Shown here: positions 55,568 to 63,744 of the stretch, piece after piece
Numbering within the stretch: the first letter of the stretch is position 1
Layout of the letters: every line of letters starts with the position of its first letter
Source: Thermanaerosceptrum fracticalcis
GTDB taxonomy: Bacteria > Bacillota > Peptococcia > DRI-13
DNA: 64,000 nucleotides
Assembly: GCF_000746025.2 (NCBI RefSeq)
Contig: NZ_CP045798.1
Span: 1,908,501-1,972,500, forward strand
Reading direction: 5' to 3'
Position numbers and translations under genes: made by a program
The notes under the pieces: generated by a model
Told to the model about the DNA's origin: nothing
The model's input: only the letters and a program-made list of their open reading frames with translations
Database searches by the model: none

Positions 55568-55611
55568 GGCCAAACAGATTAAAAGTTAAACAAGCAACTG
55601 TTTGGCCTCTT
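55568..55611 (+). terminator. Hairpin between abfD and abfT
   Basis: GGCCAAACAG (55568-55577) pairs with CTGTTTGGCC (55598-55607), a 10-bp perfect stem with a 20-base loop, followed by a weak T-rich run (TCTTCCTGTCTT). It may only partly terminate, or protect the upstream mRNA, so that abfT is expressed at a lower level. Confidence 0.65.
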
Positions 55612-55675
55612 CCTGTCTTCAGGCTATTATTTGTATTCACAAGCAATTTATTTTATTTCGCTGGGGAGTGAGCGT

Positions 55676-56956
55676 ATGTTTTGGAGAAACAGAATTACTT
55701 CAGCAGAAAATGCCATTAAAGCCATTCAATCAGGGTCTCGGGTGGTCATCGGTCATGCTTGCGGCGAACCCCAAACCCTGGTTGAAGCCATGGTAGCCCA
55801 GGCTGAGCGCCTGGAGAATGTGGAAATCGTCCATATGGTAGCAATGGGTAAAGCCAAGTACTGCCAGCCCGGAATGGAAAGGCACTTTCGCCATAATGCC
55901 CTGTTCGTAGGCGGTTCTACCCGGAAAGCCGTACAGGAAGGCAGGGCAGACTATACTCCCTGCTTCTTTTCAGAAATACCCCGCCTCTTTACTAACGGCT
56001 GCCTGCCCGTTGATGTAGCTCTTATCCAAGTCTCCAAACCTGATAATCACGGCTACTGCAGTTTCGGCGTCTCGGTAGATTATACCCGGCCTGCGGCTCT
56101 GGCTGCCAAAACCGTCATCGCCGAAGTTAACGAAGAGATGCCCCGGACCTTAGGAGACTGCTTTATCCATGTTTCCCAAATAGACTATATTGTAGAAACT
56201 TCTGTTCCCCTCATTGAGCTTCCCAAACCCGAAATTTCCCAAGTGGAAGAAAAAATCGGCTACCACGTGGCCCAGCTTGTAGAAGATGGTTCTACCCTGC
56301 AGTTGGGAATTGGGGCCATACCTGATGCCGTACTTCTCTTCCTCAAGGATAAAAAAGATTTGGGCATCCATACAGAAATGTTTTCTGACGGAGTAGTGGA
56401 ACTGGTTGAAGCAGGGGTCATAACAAACGCCGCAAAAACTTTGCACCCAGGTAAAATCGTAGCCAATTTTCTGATGGGCACAAAAAAACTTTACGACTTT
56501 GTAAATGACAATCCCATGGTGGAAATGTATTCGGTAGATTATACCAATGATCCCTTCGTGATTGCAAAGAACCATAAAATGGTTTCCATCAATTCCGCTC
56601 TCCAGGTGGACCTGACAGGTCAGGTCTGTGCAGATACTATTGGGTATAAGCAGTACAGCGGCGTGGGAGGTCAGGTGGATTTCGTACGGGGCGCCAGCCG
56701 TTCGCCTGGGGGCAAATCAGTTATTGCTCTTCCTTCCACTGCCATGGGTGGGAAACTCTCCCGGATTGTCACCTCTCTAGACGAGGGTGCCTCCGTCACC
56801 ACATCCCGTAATGATGTACATTTTGTAGTAACCGAGTACGGCATTGCCGATTTACGCGGCAAGAGTTTACGTCAAAGGGCGGCAGCATTAATACAAATCG
56901 CCCACCCGAATTTCCGGGAAAACCTCTCTAAAACCTTTAAAAACAGGTTTAACTAA
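55676..56956 (+). CDS. abfT: 4-hydroxybutyrate CoA-transferase
   Basis: 426 residues of the acetyl-CoA hydrolase/transferase family: VVIGHACGEPQTL, GRADYTPCFFSEIP, LQLGIGAIPDAVL, SDGVVELVEAGVITN and the C-terminal VTEYGIADLRGKSLRQRA. The catalytic glutamate region is HTEMFSDG. It moves CoA from acetyl-CoA to 4-hydroxybutyrate. The ATG at 55676 has GGGGAG upstream; a longer frame back to 55631 lacks an RBS. Codons match abfD. Confidence 0.93.
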   Translation: MFWRNRITSAENAIKAIQSGSRVVIGHACGEPQTLVEAMVAQAERLENVEIVHMVAMGKAKYCQPGMERHFRHNALFVGGSTRKAVQEGRADYTPCFFSEIPRLFTNGCLPVDVALIQVSKPDNHGYCSFGVSVDYTRPAALAAKTVIAEVNEEMPRTLGDCFIHVSQIDYIVETSVPLIELPKPEISQVEEKIGYHVAQLVEDGSTLQLGIGAIPDAVLLFLKDKKDLGIHTEMFSDGVVELVEAGVITNAAKTLHPGKIVANFLMGTKKLYDFVNDNPMVEMYSVDYTNDPFVIAKNHKMVSINSALQVDLTGQVCADTIGYKQYSGVGGQVDFVRGASRSPGGKSVIALPSTAMGGKLSRIVTSLDEGASVTTSRNDVHFVVTEYGIADLRGKSLRQRAAALIQIAHPNFRENLSKTFKNRFN

Positions 56957-56982
56957 CTTAGATTCTACACCGATCTCCTTCC

Positions 56983-57007
56983 CCTCAAGTCCTTTGAGGT
57001 TTTTTTT
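56983..57007 (+). terminator. Intrinsic terminator after abfT
   Basis: CCTCAA-GTCCT-TTGAGG followed by eight T residues. Confidence 0.85.
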
Positions 57008-57103
57008 ACCCCCGAGAACTTTTCCGGAACAGGATTTCTCTTGGCCATGCAGAACTAAGAAGACTAGGCGACCAGTAATACGTATTTACCGAGGGGTGTG
57101 GCT

Positions 57104-58677
57104 ATGCCAGAAAAAACCTACCTGAATTCCGGAGAATCCCTTACCGAAGAACTCCTTACCATTCTTGAATCCACCTATAATGGCATCATTGCTATCAACA
57201 AGGAAGGAATAGTCACCATCATAACAAGTCTGCGGAACGCTTTTTAGGAAAACCTGCTTCTCTGGTCCTCGGCAGACATATTAAAGAAATTTTGGTTAAT
57301 ACGGGTCTTTTGGAAGTAATGAGAACAGGCCAAGCCCAAGCAGGTCAGAAACTGACTATCGGGGACCGGACCTTTATTACCAACAGGACCCCAATCTATA
57401 AAGACGGGGAAATCATTGGGGCTATCGGTGTCTTTCAGGACATCTCCGACCTGGATTCAATTTCCCGGGAACTCAGGTCGGTGCGGGAAATAAGCGAGGA
57501 GTTGGACGCAATAATTGAATCATCCTACGACGGCATCTATGTTACCGACGGTGTAGGTGTAACTATCCGGGTGAATAAAGCCTATGAACGAATTACCGGT
57601 GTGTTAGCCAAAGAAGTAATAGGGCGTAACATGAAAGATTTAGTCAAAGAAGGTTTCTTTGATCAGTCTGTTACCCTCATCGTCCTGGAAAAGAAGCAGC
57701 CCGCCACCATCATGCAGGAAATAAAGAAAACCGGGAAACAAGTGATTGTCACGGGAAATCCTGTCTACAATTCCGAAGGAAAAATTGTTCGCGTAGTAAC
57801 AAATGTTCGTGATATTACGGAACTTAACACTTTAAAAAGTCAACTGGAAAAGACCCAGAATCTTTCCCAACGTTACTACTCCGAACTCCAGCACTTGAGA
57901 AGCCAGCAAATGGACCTGGAAGGGATGATTGTAGTCAGCCCCGAGATGAAAACTATTATCGAAAAAGTGAAACGGATCAGCCAGGTTGAATCTACCGTCT
58001 TAATCATGGGAGAGTCCGGTGTGGGAAAAGAAAATATCGCCAAACTCATTCACCGTTGCAGTCCCAGGTTTGAGGGGCCTTTTATTAAAATCAACTGCGG
58101 AGCTATCCCGGAAAACCTATTAGAGTCTGAACTCTTTGGTTACGAAACGGGCGCTTTCACAGGAGCCAAAAAAGGTGGCAAACCAGGACTAGTTGAACTG
58201 GCCAACGGGGGTTCTTTGTTTCTTGATGAAATTGGTGAGTTAGGCTTAGCCATGCAGGTTAAACTCCTGCGCCTTCTGCAGGAAAAGGAATTTATCCGGG
58301 TAGGAGGCACACAAACCCAGTTAGCCAATATACGGATTATTGCTGCAACCAATAAAGATTTAAAAGCCATGGTCCAGGAAAAGCATTTCCAGGAAGATCT
58401 ATATTATCGCCTCAATGTGGTCCCTATTTATATTCCTCCCCTCCGGGATGAGATTTCGGAGAACGACCTGCCGGAACACATCAAAGGGCAAATCTCTCCG
58501 GGCGAAAAAAAGGTGAAAACCCTCGAACAAATAGTGGCCGAGATCGAAGAGGACGCTATCTCCAAGGCCTTAGAACGCAACAAAAATATGGAAAAAGCTG
58601 CCCACGCTCTAGGGATTCACAGGACTACCCTTCTCCGCAAAGCCAGGAAGTATGGCATCACTATTAGCGGTTCCTAG
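57104..58677 (+). pseudogene. Sigma-54-dependent activator, frameshifted and internally deleted
   Basis: Same PAS-PAS-AAA+-Fis family as the activator at 42396. From the ATG at 57104 the frame ([19 protein letters not shown]) runs into a stop at 57245; the next frame carries on at once with [19 protein letters not shown], so about one base is missing near 57218-57224. Downstream, Walker [15 protein letters not shown] and [10 protein letters not shown] are intact, but PPLRDE is joined directly to [10 protein letters not shown] near 58450: about 60 residues, including WPGNVREL (sensor II), are gone. The HTH ([17 protein letters not shown]) remains. It was probably the regulator of the abf genes. 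Confidence 0.9.
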
Positions 58678-58720
58678 TTATTAGCAGCAAAGTTACTATT
58701 TACTAGCGAGGAGCTGAACA

Positions 58721-59023
58721 ATGAAAAAAATCGGTATCAAATACTGCGGTAATTGTAACCCACATATTGACAGTCCTGCTATCATCAACTATCTTAAAGA
58801 ACACAGCAAAGGAGAATGGGAGTTTGTCTCCTGGAATGACAATGAGATGGCCCTTTTAATTATCATGAGCGGTTGCCCTGCCGATTGTGCTACCCGCCCT
58901 GATTTTCAAGGTAAAGTCATTTCTGTAAGCGGCCTGTATGTAGACCTACATCCCGTAGAGGAAAAGGTCCTTAAAGAAACATTATTAAAGAAAGTTTATG
59001 AAACTCTAAATAAGACAGAATAA
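58721..59023 (+). CDS. Small CGNCNP-motif protein of unknown function
   Basis: 100 residues. N-terminal IKYCGNCNPHID and a second Cys pair (SGCPADCATRP) could bind a metal or form a redox pair. I have a general recollection of short CGxCNP proteins near organic-acid genes in Clostridia, but no function is known to me. AGGAG precedes the ATG. It is 43 bp after the activator pseudogene. Its last 13 codons are duplicated at 49123-49161. Confidence 0.75.
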   Translation: MKKIGIKYCGNCNPHIDSPAIINYLKEHSKGEWEFVSWNDNEMALLIIMSGCPADCATRPDFQGKVISVSGLYVDLHPVEEKVLKETLLKKVYETLNKTE

Positions 59024-59024
59024 G

Positions 59025-59050
59025 AACGCAGGCTTAGCCTGCGTTTTTTT
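59025..59050 (+). terminator. Intrinsic terminator after the small protein
   Basis: AACGCAGGC-TTA-GCCTGCGTT, 9-bp perfect stem, followed by T-run. The 62-bp repeat array begins at the next base. Confidence 0.9.
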
Positions 59051-59174
59051 AACGTATAGGAAAGTATAAAAATTTTTGTGGTTCTCAGCCCTTGCTAAGC
59101 AAGGGTTTTTTCAACGTATAGGAAAGTATAAAAATTTTTGTGGTTCTCAGCCCTTGCTAAGCAAGGGTTTTTTC
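59051..59174 (+). repeat. 62-bp tandem repeat array, two copies
   Basis: Two head-to-tail identical 62-bp units starting at 59051 and 59113. Each contains a GTATAGGAAAGTATAAAAAT segment, GTGGTTCTCAG, and an intrinsic-terminator hairpin CCCTTGC-TAA-GCAAGGG with TTTTTT. Seven more copies lie at 60700-61133 on the other side of the IS21 remnant. The end of the second copy supplies the last codons and stop of the truncated istA. Confidence 0.95.
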
Positions 59175-60320
59175 ATTTTTTACGGCCCTGGGCTTAGCAG
59201 CTAATATAGGCAGATAGTGTTCCAGTTTCATGATCTTTTCGCCACGGTCGTAGCAGCGGTCATGGATGGCTACCAGCTTGGTTGAATCGTAAATCTCTAA
59301 TCGGTCGACGAAGGCCTCAACACGTAACTTTCTATGGGCATATTCTATGGGGACAGAATAGTAATTACGGCTGAATTGGAAGAGGAGCAGCTTACTTACT
59401 GAAATCATATGAGTGCTGGAACATTTAAACGGGGCTGATGGTAAGGGCCTTAGTTCTTGACGTTCCTGCTCCCAGTCTTTAATACGCAATTGCCGTTGTT
59501 TTTCGCACCAGTTCAGGAGCATACTGTTGAGTTCATCTAATGAGTTGACTTCGGGTACTGGTACTAGGGCATTTTGCCGGACATACTTGACCAGATTCTC
59601 CACCGTCCCCTTCTCATTACCACTGTGGGGATTACAGAACTCGCTGTCAAAAAGATAGTGGGCGCGGAGACTGGAGAAATGCTTATGTTCTTCTCGGTAA
59701 GGTCCCTTTAGGATCTTAGTTACAGCCGTCTTAGGGTTATCGTAGACAAGATTCCAAGGGATTCCTCCCAGCCATTCAAAAGCCCTTCTATGGCCTTCTA
59801 AGAAACCTTCTAGCTTTTCTGTGGGGGAGGCCCATACAAAGGAGACTAGACTTGCTTTAAGTCTTAGGCAGAAGAGGGATACTTCAGTTAACTTACCATT
59901 TATGTAGACCTTGGCTCTCCCCCAATCAACCTGGGCTTGTTCGCCCCAGTCTGCTGTTAGAGGCACATAGGCTTCATTGAGTTCATTTTTCACTATTCTG
60001 ACATATCTCCGTACTGTTGTTTCGCTTCCTGTATAGTCATATTCTTCACAAAGGCGGTGATATATCCTCCTGGCTGTATGTTGTTGTTTTTCGGGTTGGG
60101 TTTTATCTAGTTCTAGCCATTCCCTAATTATTTCTTTATATGGGTCTAATACGGGACAGGGCTTTTCTTGGGATAGTTGGTATTTCGGTATTTCTGAGTT
60201 TTGAAGGGCTTTTCTTACTGTCTGCCGGGCCACGTGTAGATTCCGGCTAATCTTTCGTATGGACCACCCTTCAATGTAATACTTTTTTCTGATATACTCT
60301 TTATCGACCATTCCGATCAT
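59157..60320 (-). CDS. istA: IstA-type IS21 transposase, C-terminally truncated
   Basis: 387 residues. N-terminal HTH (GWSIRKISRNLHVARQTVRKAL), DDE catalytic acids in AQVDWGRA, VYDNPKTAV and NEKGTVENLV. The protein ends EKTLA within the repeat array, about where other IstA proteins continue for roughly 100 residues, and no istB follows. The start at 60320 has AGGAGG seven bases upstream. The element is therefore probably defective. Confidence 0.88.
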   Translation of the reverse strand: MIGMVDKEYIRKKYYIEGWSIRKISRNLHVARQTVRKALQNSEIPKYQLSQEKPCPVLDPYKEIIREWLELDKTQPEKQQHTARRIYHRLCEEYDYTGSETTVRRYVRIVKNELNEAYVPLTADWGEQAQVDWGRAKVYINGKLTEVSLFCLRLKASLVSFVWASPTEKLEGFLEGHRRAFEWLGGIPWNLVYDNPKTAVTKILKGPYREEHKHFSSLRAHYLFDSEFCNPHSGNEKGTVENLVKYVRQNALVPVPEVNSLDELNSMLLNWCEKQRQLRIKDWEQERQELRPLPSAPFKCSSTHMISVSKLLLFQFSRNYYSVPIEYAHRKLRVEAFVDRLEIYDSTKLVAIHDRCYDRGEKIMKLEHYLPILAAKPRAVKNEKTLA

Positions 60321-60444
60321 GTCCTTTCCTCCTGTACGATGTTGTCTTTGCAACTTCAATCATACAGGAATTGGCTCTCGGGGTGGTCAATTTTTTCATT
60401 ATCACAGGCTATGAAAGTGGTCAACTTTTATGTTATCACTACCA
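59175..60444 (-). mobile_element. IS21-family remnant (istA only, one end)
   Basis: The istA-proximal end carries two 22-bp direct repeats starting TGGTCAA and ending TTATCAC (60384-60405 and 60418-60439), like the multiple terminal repeats of IS21 ends; the element probably ends in CA at 60443-60444. The other end with istB is missing, replaced by the repeat array through a shared ATTTTTTA junction. Confidence 0.8.
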
Positions 60445-60445
60445 G

Positions 60446-60526
60446 TATCTCACGGATCCTGAGGTGGTACAACTAAGCCAACGGCTGGATCAATTGTTGA
60501 ATAAGTATTCGGGAAAGCAGGGCTGA
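60446..60526 (+). pseudogene. Spo0E-like aspartyl-phosphatase fragment (3' end)
   Basis: The 26 codons read YLTDPEVVQLSQRLDQLL and then NKYSGKQG with stop, which matches the C-terminal helix of Spo0E-family phosphatases (SxELD-like core in LSQRLD). Its N-terminal half was cut off where the IS21 end begins. Spo0E proteins remove phosphate from Spo0A-type regulators. Confidence 0.75.
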
Positions 60527-60699
60527 ATAAATTGGGAGTTAATTCTTGTTTTGGATTAACTTAGACATGTTTTAAACTGCACGGACGTAGAGAAATATGT
60601 TACCATAGTGGCAGGACTCTCCTTTCGGTAAGTGTGGTCGCAAACATAGCATTTCACCGACAAGGTTCAAGAGTCCTTTTTCCATTTCAGGATTTTTTT
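60527..60699 (+). ncRNA. Structured segment with branched hairpin ending in a T-run
   Basis: AGGACTCT (60614-60621) pairs with AGAGTCCT (60671-60678), CCTT (60622-60625) with AAGG (60663-60666), and CGGT (60627-60630) with ACCG (60657-60660); TTTTT follows. No reading frame is evident. It may be a terminator with a long loop, a small RNA or part of an IS end. Low certainty. Confidence 0.4.
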
Positions 60700-61133
60700 A
60701 ACGTATAGGAAAGTATAAAAATTTTTGTGGTTCTCAGCCCTTGCTAAGCAAGGGTTTTTTCAACGTATAGGAAAGTATAAAAATTTTTGTGGTTCTCAGC
60801 CCTTGCTAAGCAAGGGTTTTTTCAACGTATAGGAAAGTATAAAAATTTTTGTGGTTCTCAGCCCTTGCTAAGCAAGGGTTTTTTCAACGTATAGGAAAGT
60901 ATAAAAATTTTTGTGGTTCTCAGCCCTTGCTAAGCAAGGGTTTTTTCAACGTATAGGAAAGTATAAAAATTTTTGTGGTTCTCAGCCCTTGCTAAGCAAG
61001 GGTTTTTTCAACGTATAGGAAAGTATAAAAATTTTTGTGGTTCTCAGCCCTTGCTAAGCAAGGGTTTTTTCAACGTATAGGAAAGTATAAAAATTTTTGT
61101 GGTTCTCAGCCCTTGCTAAGCAAGGGTTTTTTC
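60700..61133 (+). repeat. 62-bp tandem repeat array, seven copies
   Basis: Units start at 60700, 60762, 60824, 60886, 60948, 61010 and 61072 and look identical to each other and to the two at 59051. Each ends in the CCCTTGC-TAA-GCAAGGG-TTTTTT hairpin. The array is followed by ATTTTTTAACG and then the IS91-like transposase gene 47 bp later. Confidence 0.96.
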
Positions 61134-61179
61134 ATTTTTTAACGAAAGCAGGAAGTAGTTGTTAGAAAGGTGAGAACAT

Positions 61180-62439
61180 ATGGGCCAGGATAATATCTTA
61201 AGAGAGATATTTTTTGATGAGAACAAGCATTGGGAAAAGTTTGTTAATAAATACGAAGACAGAATACGTCCTGTTGTGATAAAGGAAATCAATAAATTTA
61301 ATCGATGTGGACAAAAAGAAGCAGGATTTACTCTGTTCGCATGTCCGGTATGTGGAGAAATGAAAATAGTTCCTCACACGTGTAAGGGACGTTTTTGTAC
61401 ATCGTGCGCAACCGGATACACCCAAGAATGGAGTCGAGAAACCAGTAAAAGAATGTATCCGGTTCCTCATCGCCACATCATGTTTACAGTGGACGAACGT
61501 TTGTGGGAAATATTTACCCGTCATAGAGAACTCTTGAAAGATCTAATGGACCTGGCAGTAAAAATACTATTAGAATGGCTGAAGAAAAGAGGAAAAGTCA
61601 AATCCGGCGCCATGGTAGGAATACATACCTTTGGAGCAAGAATGAACTTCAATCCCCATGTACATATCCTAGTAACTGAAGGTGGTTTTGACGGAGCGGG
61701 GAAATGGGTTGTTAAAGACTTTATCCCATATGTAATGCTGAGGAAAAGGTGGCAGGCGGCAGTAATGGAGATGTTGAAGAAAAAACTGCCGGAACAAGAA
61801 GTTAAACGATATAAGAAGTTGTTTCAAAAGATATGGGATGATAACCCTGAAGGATTTGTAATCTATGGTCCGCCCAATAAAAAAGGACAAGGGTCAGTAG
61901 AAGCCCAAGTAGGATATATAGGGCGGTACATGAGAAGACCTGCCATGGCGTTAAGCAGAATTGTAGACTATGACGGGGAAAATGTAACCTTTAAATACTT
62001 TGATAAAACAGAGCAAAAAGAAAAACAAGAAACCATCACCGTAGAAGAATTCATATCACGGATAATAAGGCATATACCGGATGAGCAATTTAAAACAATC
62101 CGGTATTATGGAATTTACTCCAGAAGGAGTAAAAGATTGGCTGACAAATTAATGGAAGCATACCTGGGAAGGCAGAAAAGAAGGAAAAACGGCCAAAGAG
62201 GAAAGCAACGGATAGGCTGGAGAAATAAAATAGAAGAATTCACAGGAAAAGACCCGTTAGAATGTATGAGATGTAAAGAGATAATGGAATACAAGGGGAA
62301 AGTGTGTCTAAAATCAGGGATATTGAAAGTTGTTGATGCCGTAGATGACTTTGCTAAAAAAAGACTAAAGGAGTTGGCAGGAATAGATGAGCCCAGTAAG
62401 CAGAAAAAGAAAGAAACACGCAAAGAAAAAGCCGCCTAA
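61180..62439 (+). CDS. IS91-family HUH (Y2) transposase
   Basis: 419 residues. N-terminal zinc-binding cysteines (CPVCGEMKIV, HTCKGRFCTSC), HUH motif PHVHILVTEGG (about 168-178), and tyrosines in YIGRYMRRPAMAL. The family moves by single-strand rolling-circle transfer with separate origin and termination ends and leaves no target duplication. RBS AAAGGTG precedes the ATG. No inverted repeats are expected; the ends were not located. Lysine-rich C-terminus. Confidence 0.9.
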   Translation: MGQDNILREIFFDENKHWEKFVNKYEDRIRPVVIKEINKFNRCGQKEAGFTLFACPVCGEMKIVPHTCKGRFCTSCATGYTQEWSRETSKRMYPVPHRHIMFTVDERLWEIFTRHRELLKDLMDLAVKILLEWLKKRGKVKSGAMVGIHTFGARMNFNPHVHILVTEGGFDGAGKWVVKDFIPYVMLRKRWQAAVMEMLKKKLPEQEVKRYKKLFQKIWDDNPEGFVIYGPPNKKGQGSVEAQVGYIGRYMRRPAMALSRIVDYDGENVTFKYFDKTEQKEKQETITVEEFISRIIRHIPDEQFKTIRYYGIYSRRSKRLADKLMEAYLGRQKRRKNGQRGKQRIGWRNKIEEFTGKDPLECMRCKEIMEYKGKVCLKSGILKVVDAVDDFAKKRLKELAGIDEPSKQKKKETRKEKAA

Positions 62440-62641
62440 AGTAGGCGGCAAGGCAACCATCAAATTTGTTTGTTTGCAGTGTAACATAGAAGAAGACATT
62501 CCGAAGGAAGTGGTGGATTACTGCGATATGATGGATGACGGAGATATTTCAGTTCCACCAAGGTTTAGTTGTGAGGTTTGTGGCGGTGAGATGCGCCCAA
62601 AAGAATACTTAGGTGTGCATGGTATTAAATATGAGTTATAG
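62387..62641 (+). CDS. Small zinc-ribbon protein overlapping the IS91-like transposase
   Basis: 84 residues. A basic N-terminus (RKRKKHAKKKPPKVGG) and two CxxC knuckles (CLQCNIEE and CEVCGGEM). Its ATG lies in another frame within the last 53 bases of the transposase gene. A likely accessory or regulatory protein of the element; function unknown. Confidence 0.6.
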   Translation: MSPVSRKRKKHAKKKPPKVGGKATIKFVCLQCNIEEDIPKEVVDYCDMMDDGDISVPPRFSCEVCGGEMRPKEYLGVHGIKYEL

Positions 62642-62653
62642 GAACCAAAGAGC

Positions 62654-62678
62654 GCGCGACCTTGGTCGCGCTTTTTTT
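62654..62678 (+). terminator. Terminator after the IS91 unit
   Basis: GCGCGACC-TT-GGTCGCGC and seven T residues. Its T-run reaches the stop codon of the convergent SDR gene. Confidence 0.88.
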
Positions 62679-63441
62679 ATTCTGCTGTCCAGCCGCCGTC
62701 AATAACCAGCGTCTGCCCCGTCATATAATCAGAGGCCTCCGAGGCCAAAAAGACTGCTGCCCCCGTCATATCTCCCACTTCCCCGATTCGGCGCACGGGG
62801 ATTTTACCGATAATATGGTTGTAAATCTTCTCTTGACTCAATTCCTTTTCATTCATGGAAGTTTTTACATAACCCGGACACAAAGCGTTGACCTGGATAT
62901 TGTAACGGGCCCATTCTAAAGCCAGGGCTTTTGTTAACTGGATGACACTGCCCTTGGCTGCGCAGTAGGGAAGCACCTGCCGGTCTCCCACCAGACCTAG
63001 GATAGAGGCCACATTGATGATTTTCCCCCGCTTCTGTTTTATCATCTCTTTACCCACTGCCTGGGCACAAAAGAATACCCCTTTTAAATCAACATTAAGT
63101 ACCCTGTCCCAATCTTCCTCAGTTATATCCTCCGCCTTTTTGGTAAGGGCCGTACCGGCATTATTTACTAAGATATCAACACGACCAAAGTGATTAATTG
63201 TTTTCTCAACCATATTCTGTATCTGATCAAGGCTGGTCACATCAGTGGAAACAGGCAAGGCTTCCCTCCCCAATCCCTTGATCTCCGCCGCCGTTCCCTC
63301 ACAATCTGCCTGGTTCCGGCTCACCACTATAATATTGGCTCCGTATCTGGCCAAAGCCACGGCTAAGCCGTAGCCAATGCCTTTGGTGGCTCCTGTCACG
63401 ATAGCGACTTTGCCGGACAAATCAAAATGAGTACCGGCCAT
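62677..63441 (-). CDS. Short-chain dehydrogenase/reductase
   Basis: 254 residues. Cofactor motif VTGATKGIGYG, NNAGTALTKK, catalytic Ser and YCAAK, and C-terminal VIDGGWTAE. FabG-like in sequence. GGAGG lies five bases before the ATG at 63441; a longer reading frame upstream is not needed. Its original neighbour was probably the small protein at 58721, because the ends of both are found joined at 49123-49222. Substrate unknown. Confidence 0.88.
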   Translation of the reverse strand: MAGTHFDLSGKVAIVTGATKGIGYGLAVALARYGANIIVVSRNQADCEGTAAEIKGLGREALPVSTDVTSLDQIQNMVEKTINHFGRVDILVNNAGTALTKKAEDITEEDWDRVLNVDLKGVFFCAQAVGKEMIKQKRGKIINVASILGLVGDRQVLPYCAAKGSVIQLTKALALEWARYNIQVNALCPGYVKTSMNEKELSQEKIYNHIIGKIPVRRIGEVGDMTGAAVFLASEASDYMTGQTLVIDGGWTAE

Positions 63442-63559
63442 AAAAACCTCCATCTCGCGCCGCCGGTGCGGGCGACACAAATAGTAATGAAAACAGGTGC
63501 ACACCCACCCTGATTACAGTACAATCTGTCTGAGGAGAAGGCACACTACAAAGCACGGT

Positions 63560-63744
63560 GAGGCGAGTTGCAGACTGCCTCTTGGCTTAAATCAGTATAA
63601 AAACCAGTGTAAGGATCGCCTTACAAGCACAAATAAGTGGTGCCATGAGGCCGCACGCTAATCATTGTTTTAACTCAGCGTTAAATGTGCGGCGATCCAG
63701 TCACTGTCTTCTCCCTCACAATTTCATTGCAAGGAGGGAGAATT
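63560..63744 (+). ncRNA. Structured leader of IS110 element, candidate bridge RNA
   Basis: No open frame. Hairpins: GTAAGG-ATCG-CCTTAC (63609-63624), and a nested structure with GCCGCAC (63650-63656) pairing GTGCGGC (63687-63693) around TTTAAC-TCAGC-GTTAAA (63669-63685). It sits directly upstream of the transposase, where IS110-group elements encode the bridge RNA that pairs with donor and target DNA. That it is the bridge RNA is inference; the left end and core of the element were not located. Confidence 0.5.

Noticed and set aside
54825-55646. Long minus-strand frame across abfD
   Set aside because: It is a shadow of the G/C-third-position bias of abfD, which is clearly the real gene by its cluster ligands.
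59051-61133. CRISPR array
   Set aside because: The 62-bp units are contiguous and identical, with no variable spacers, and no cas gene is present.
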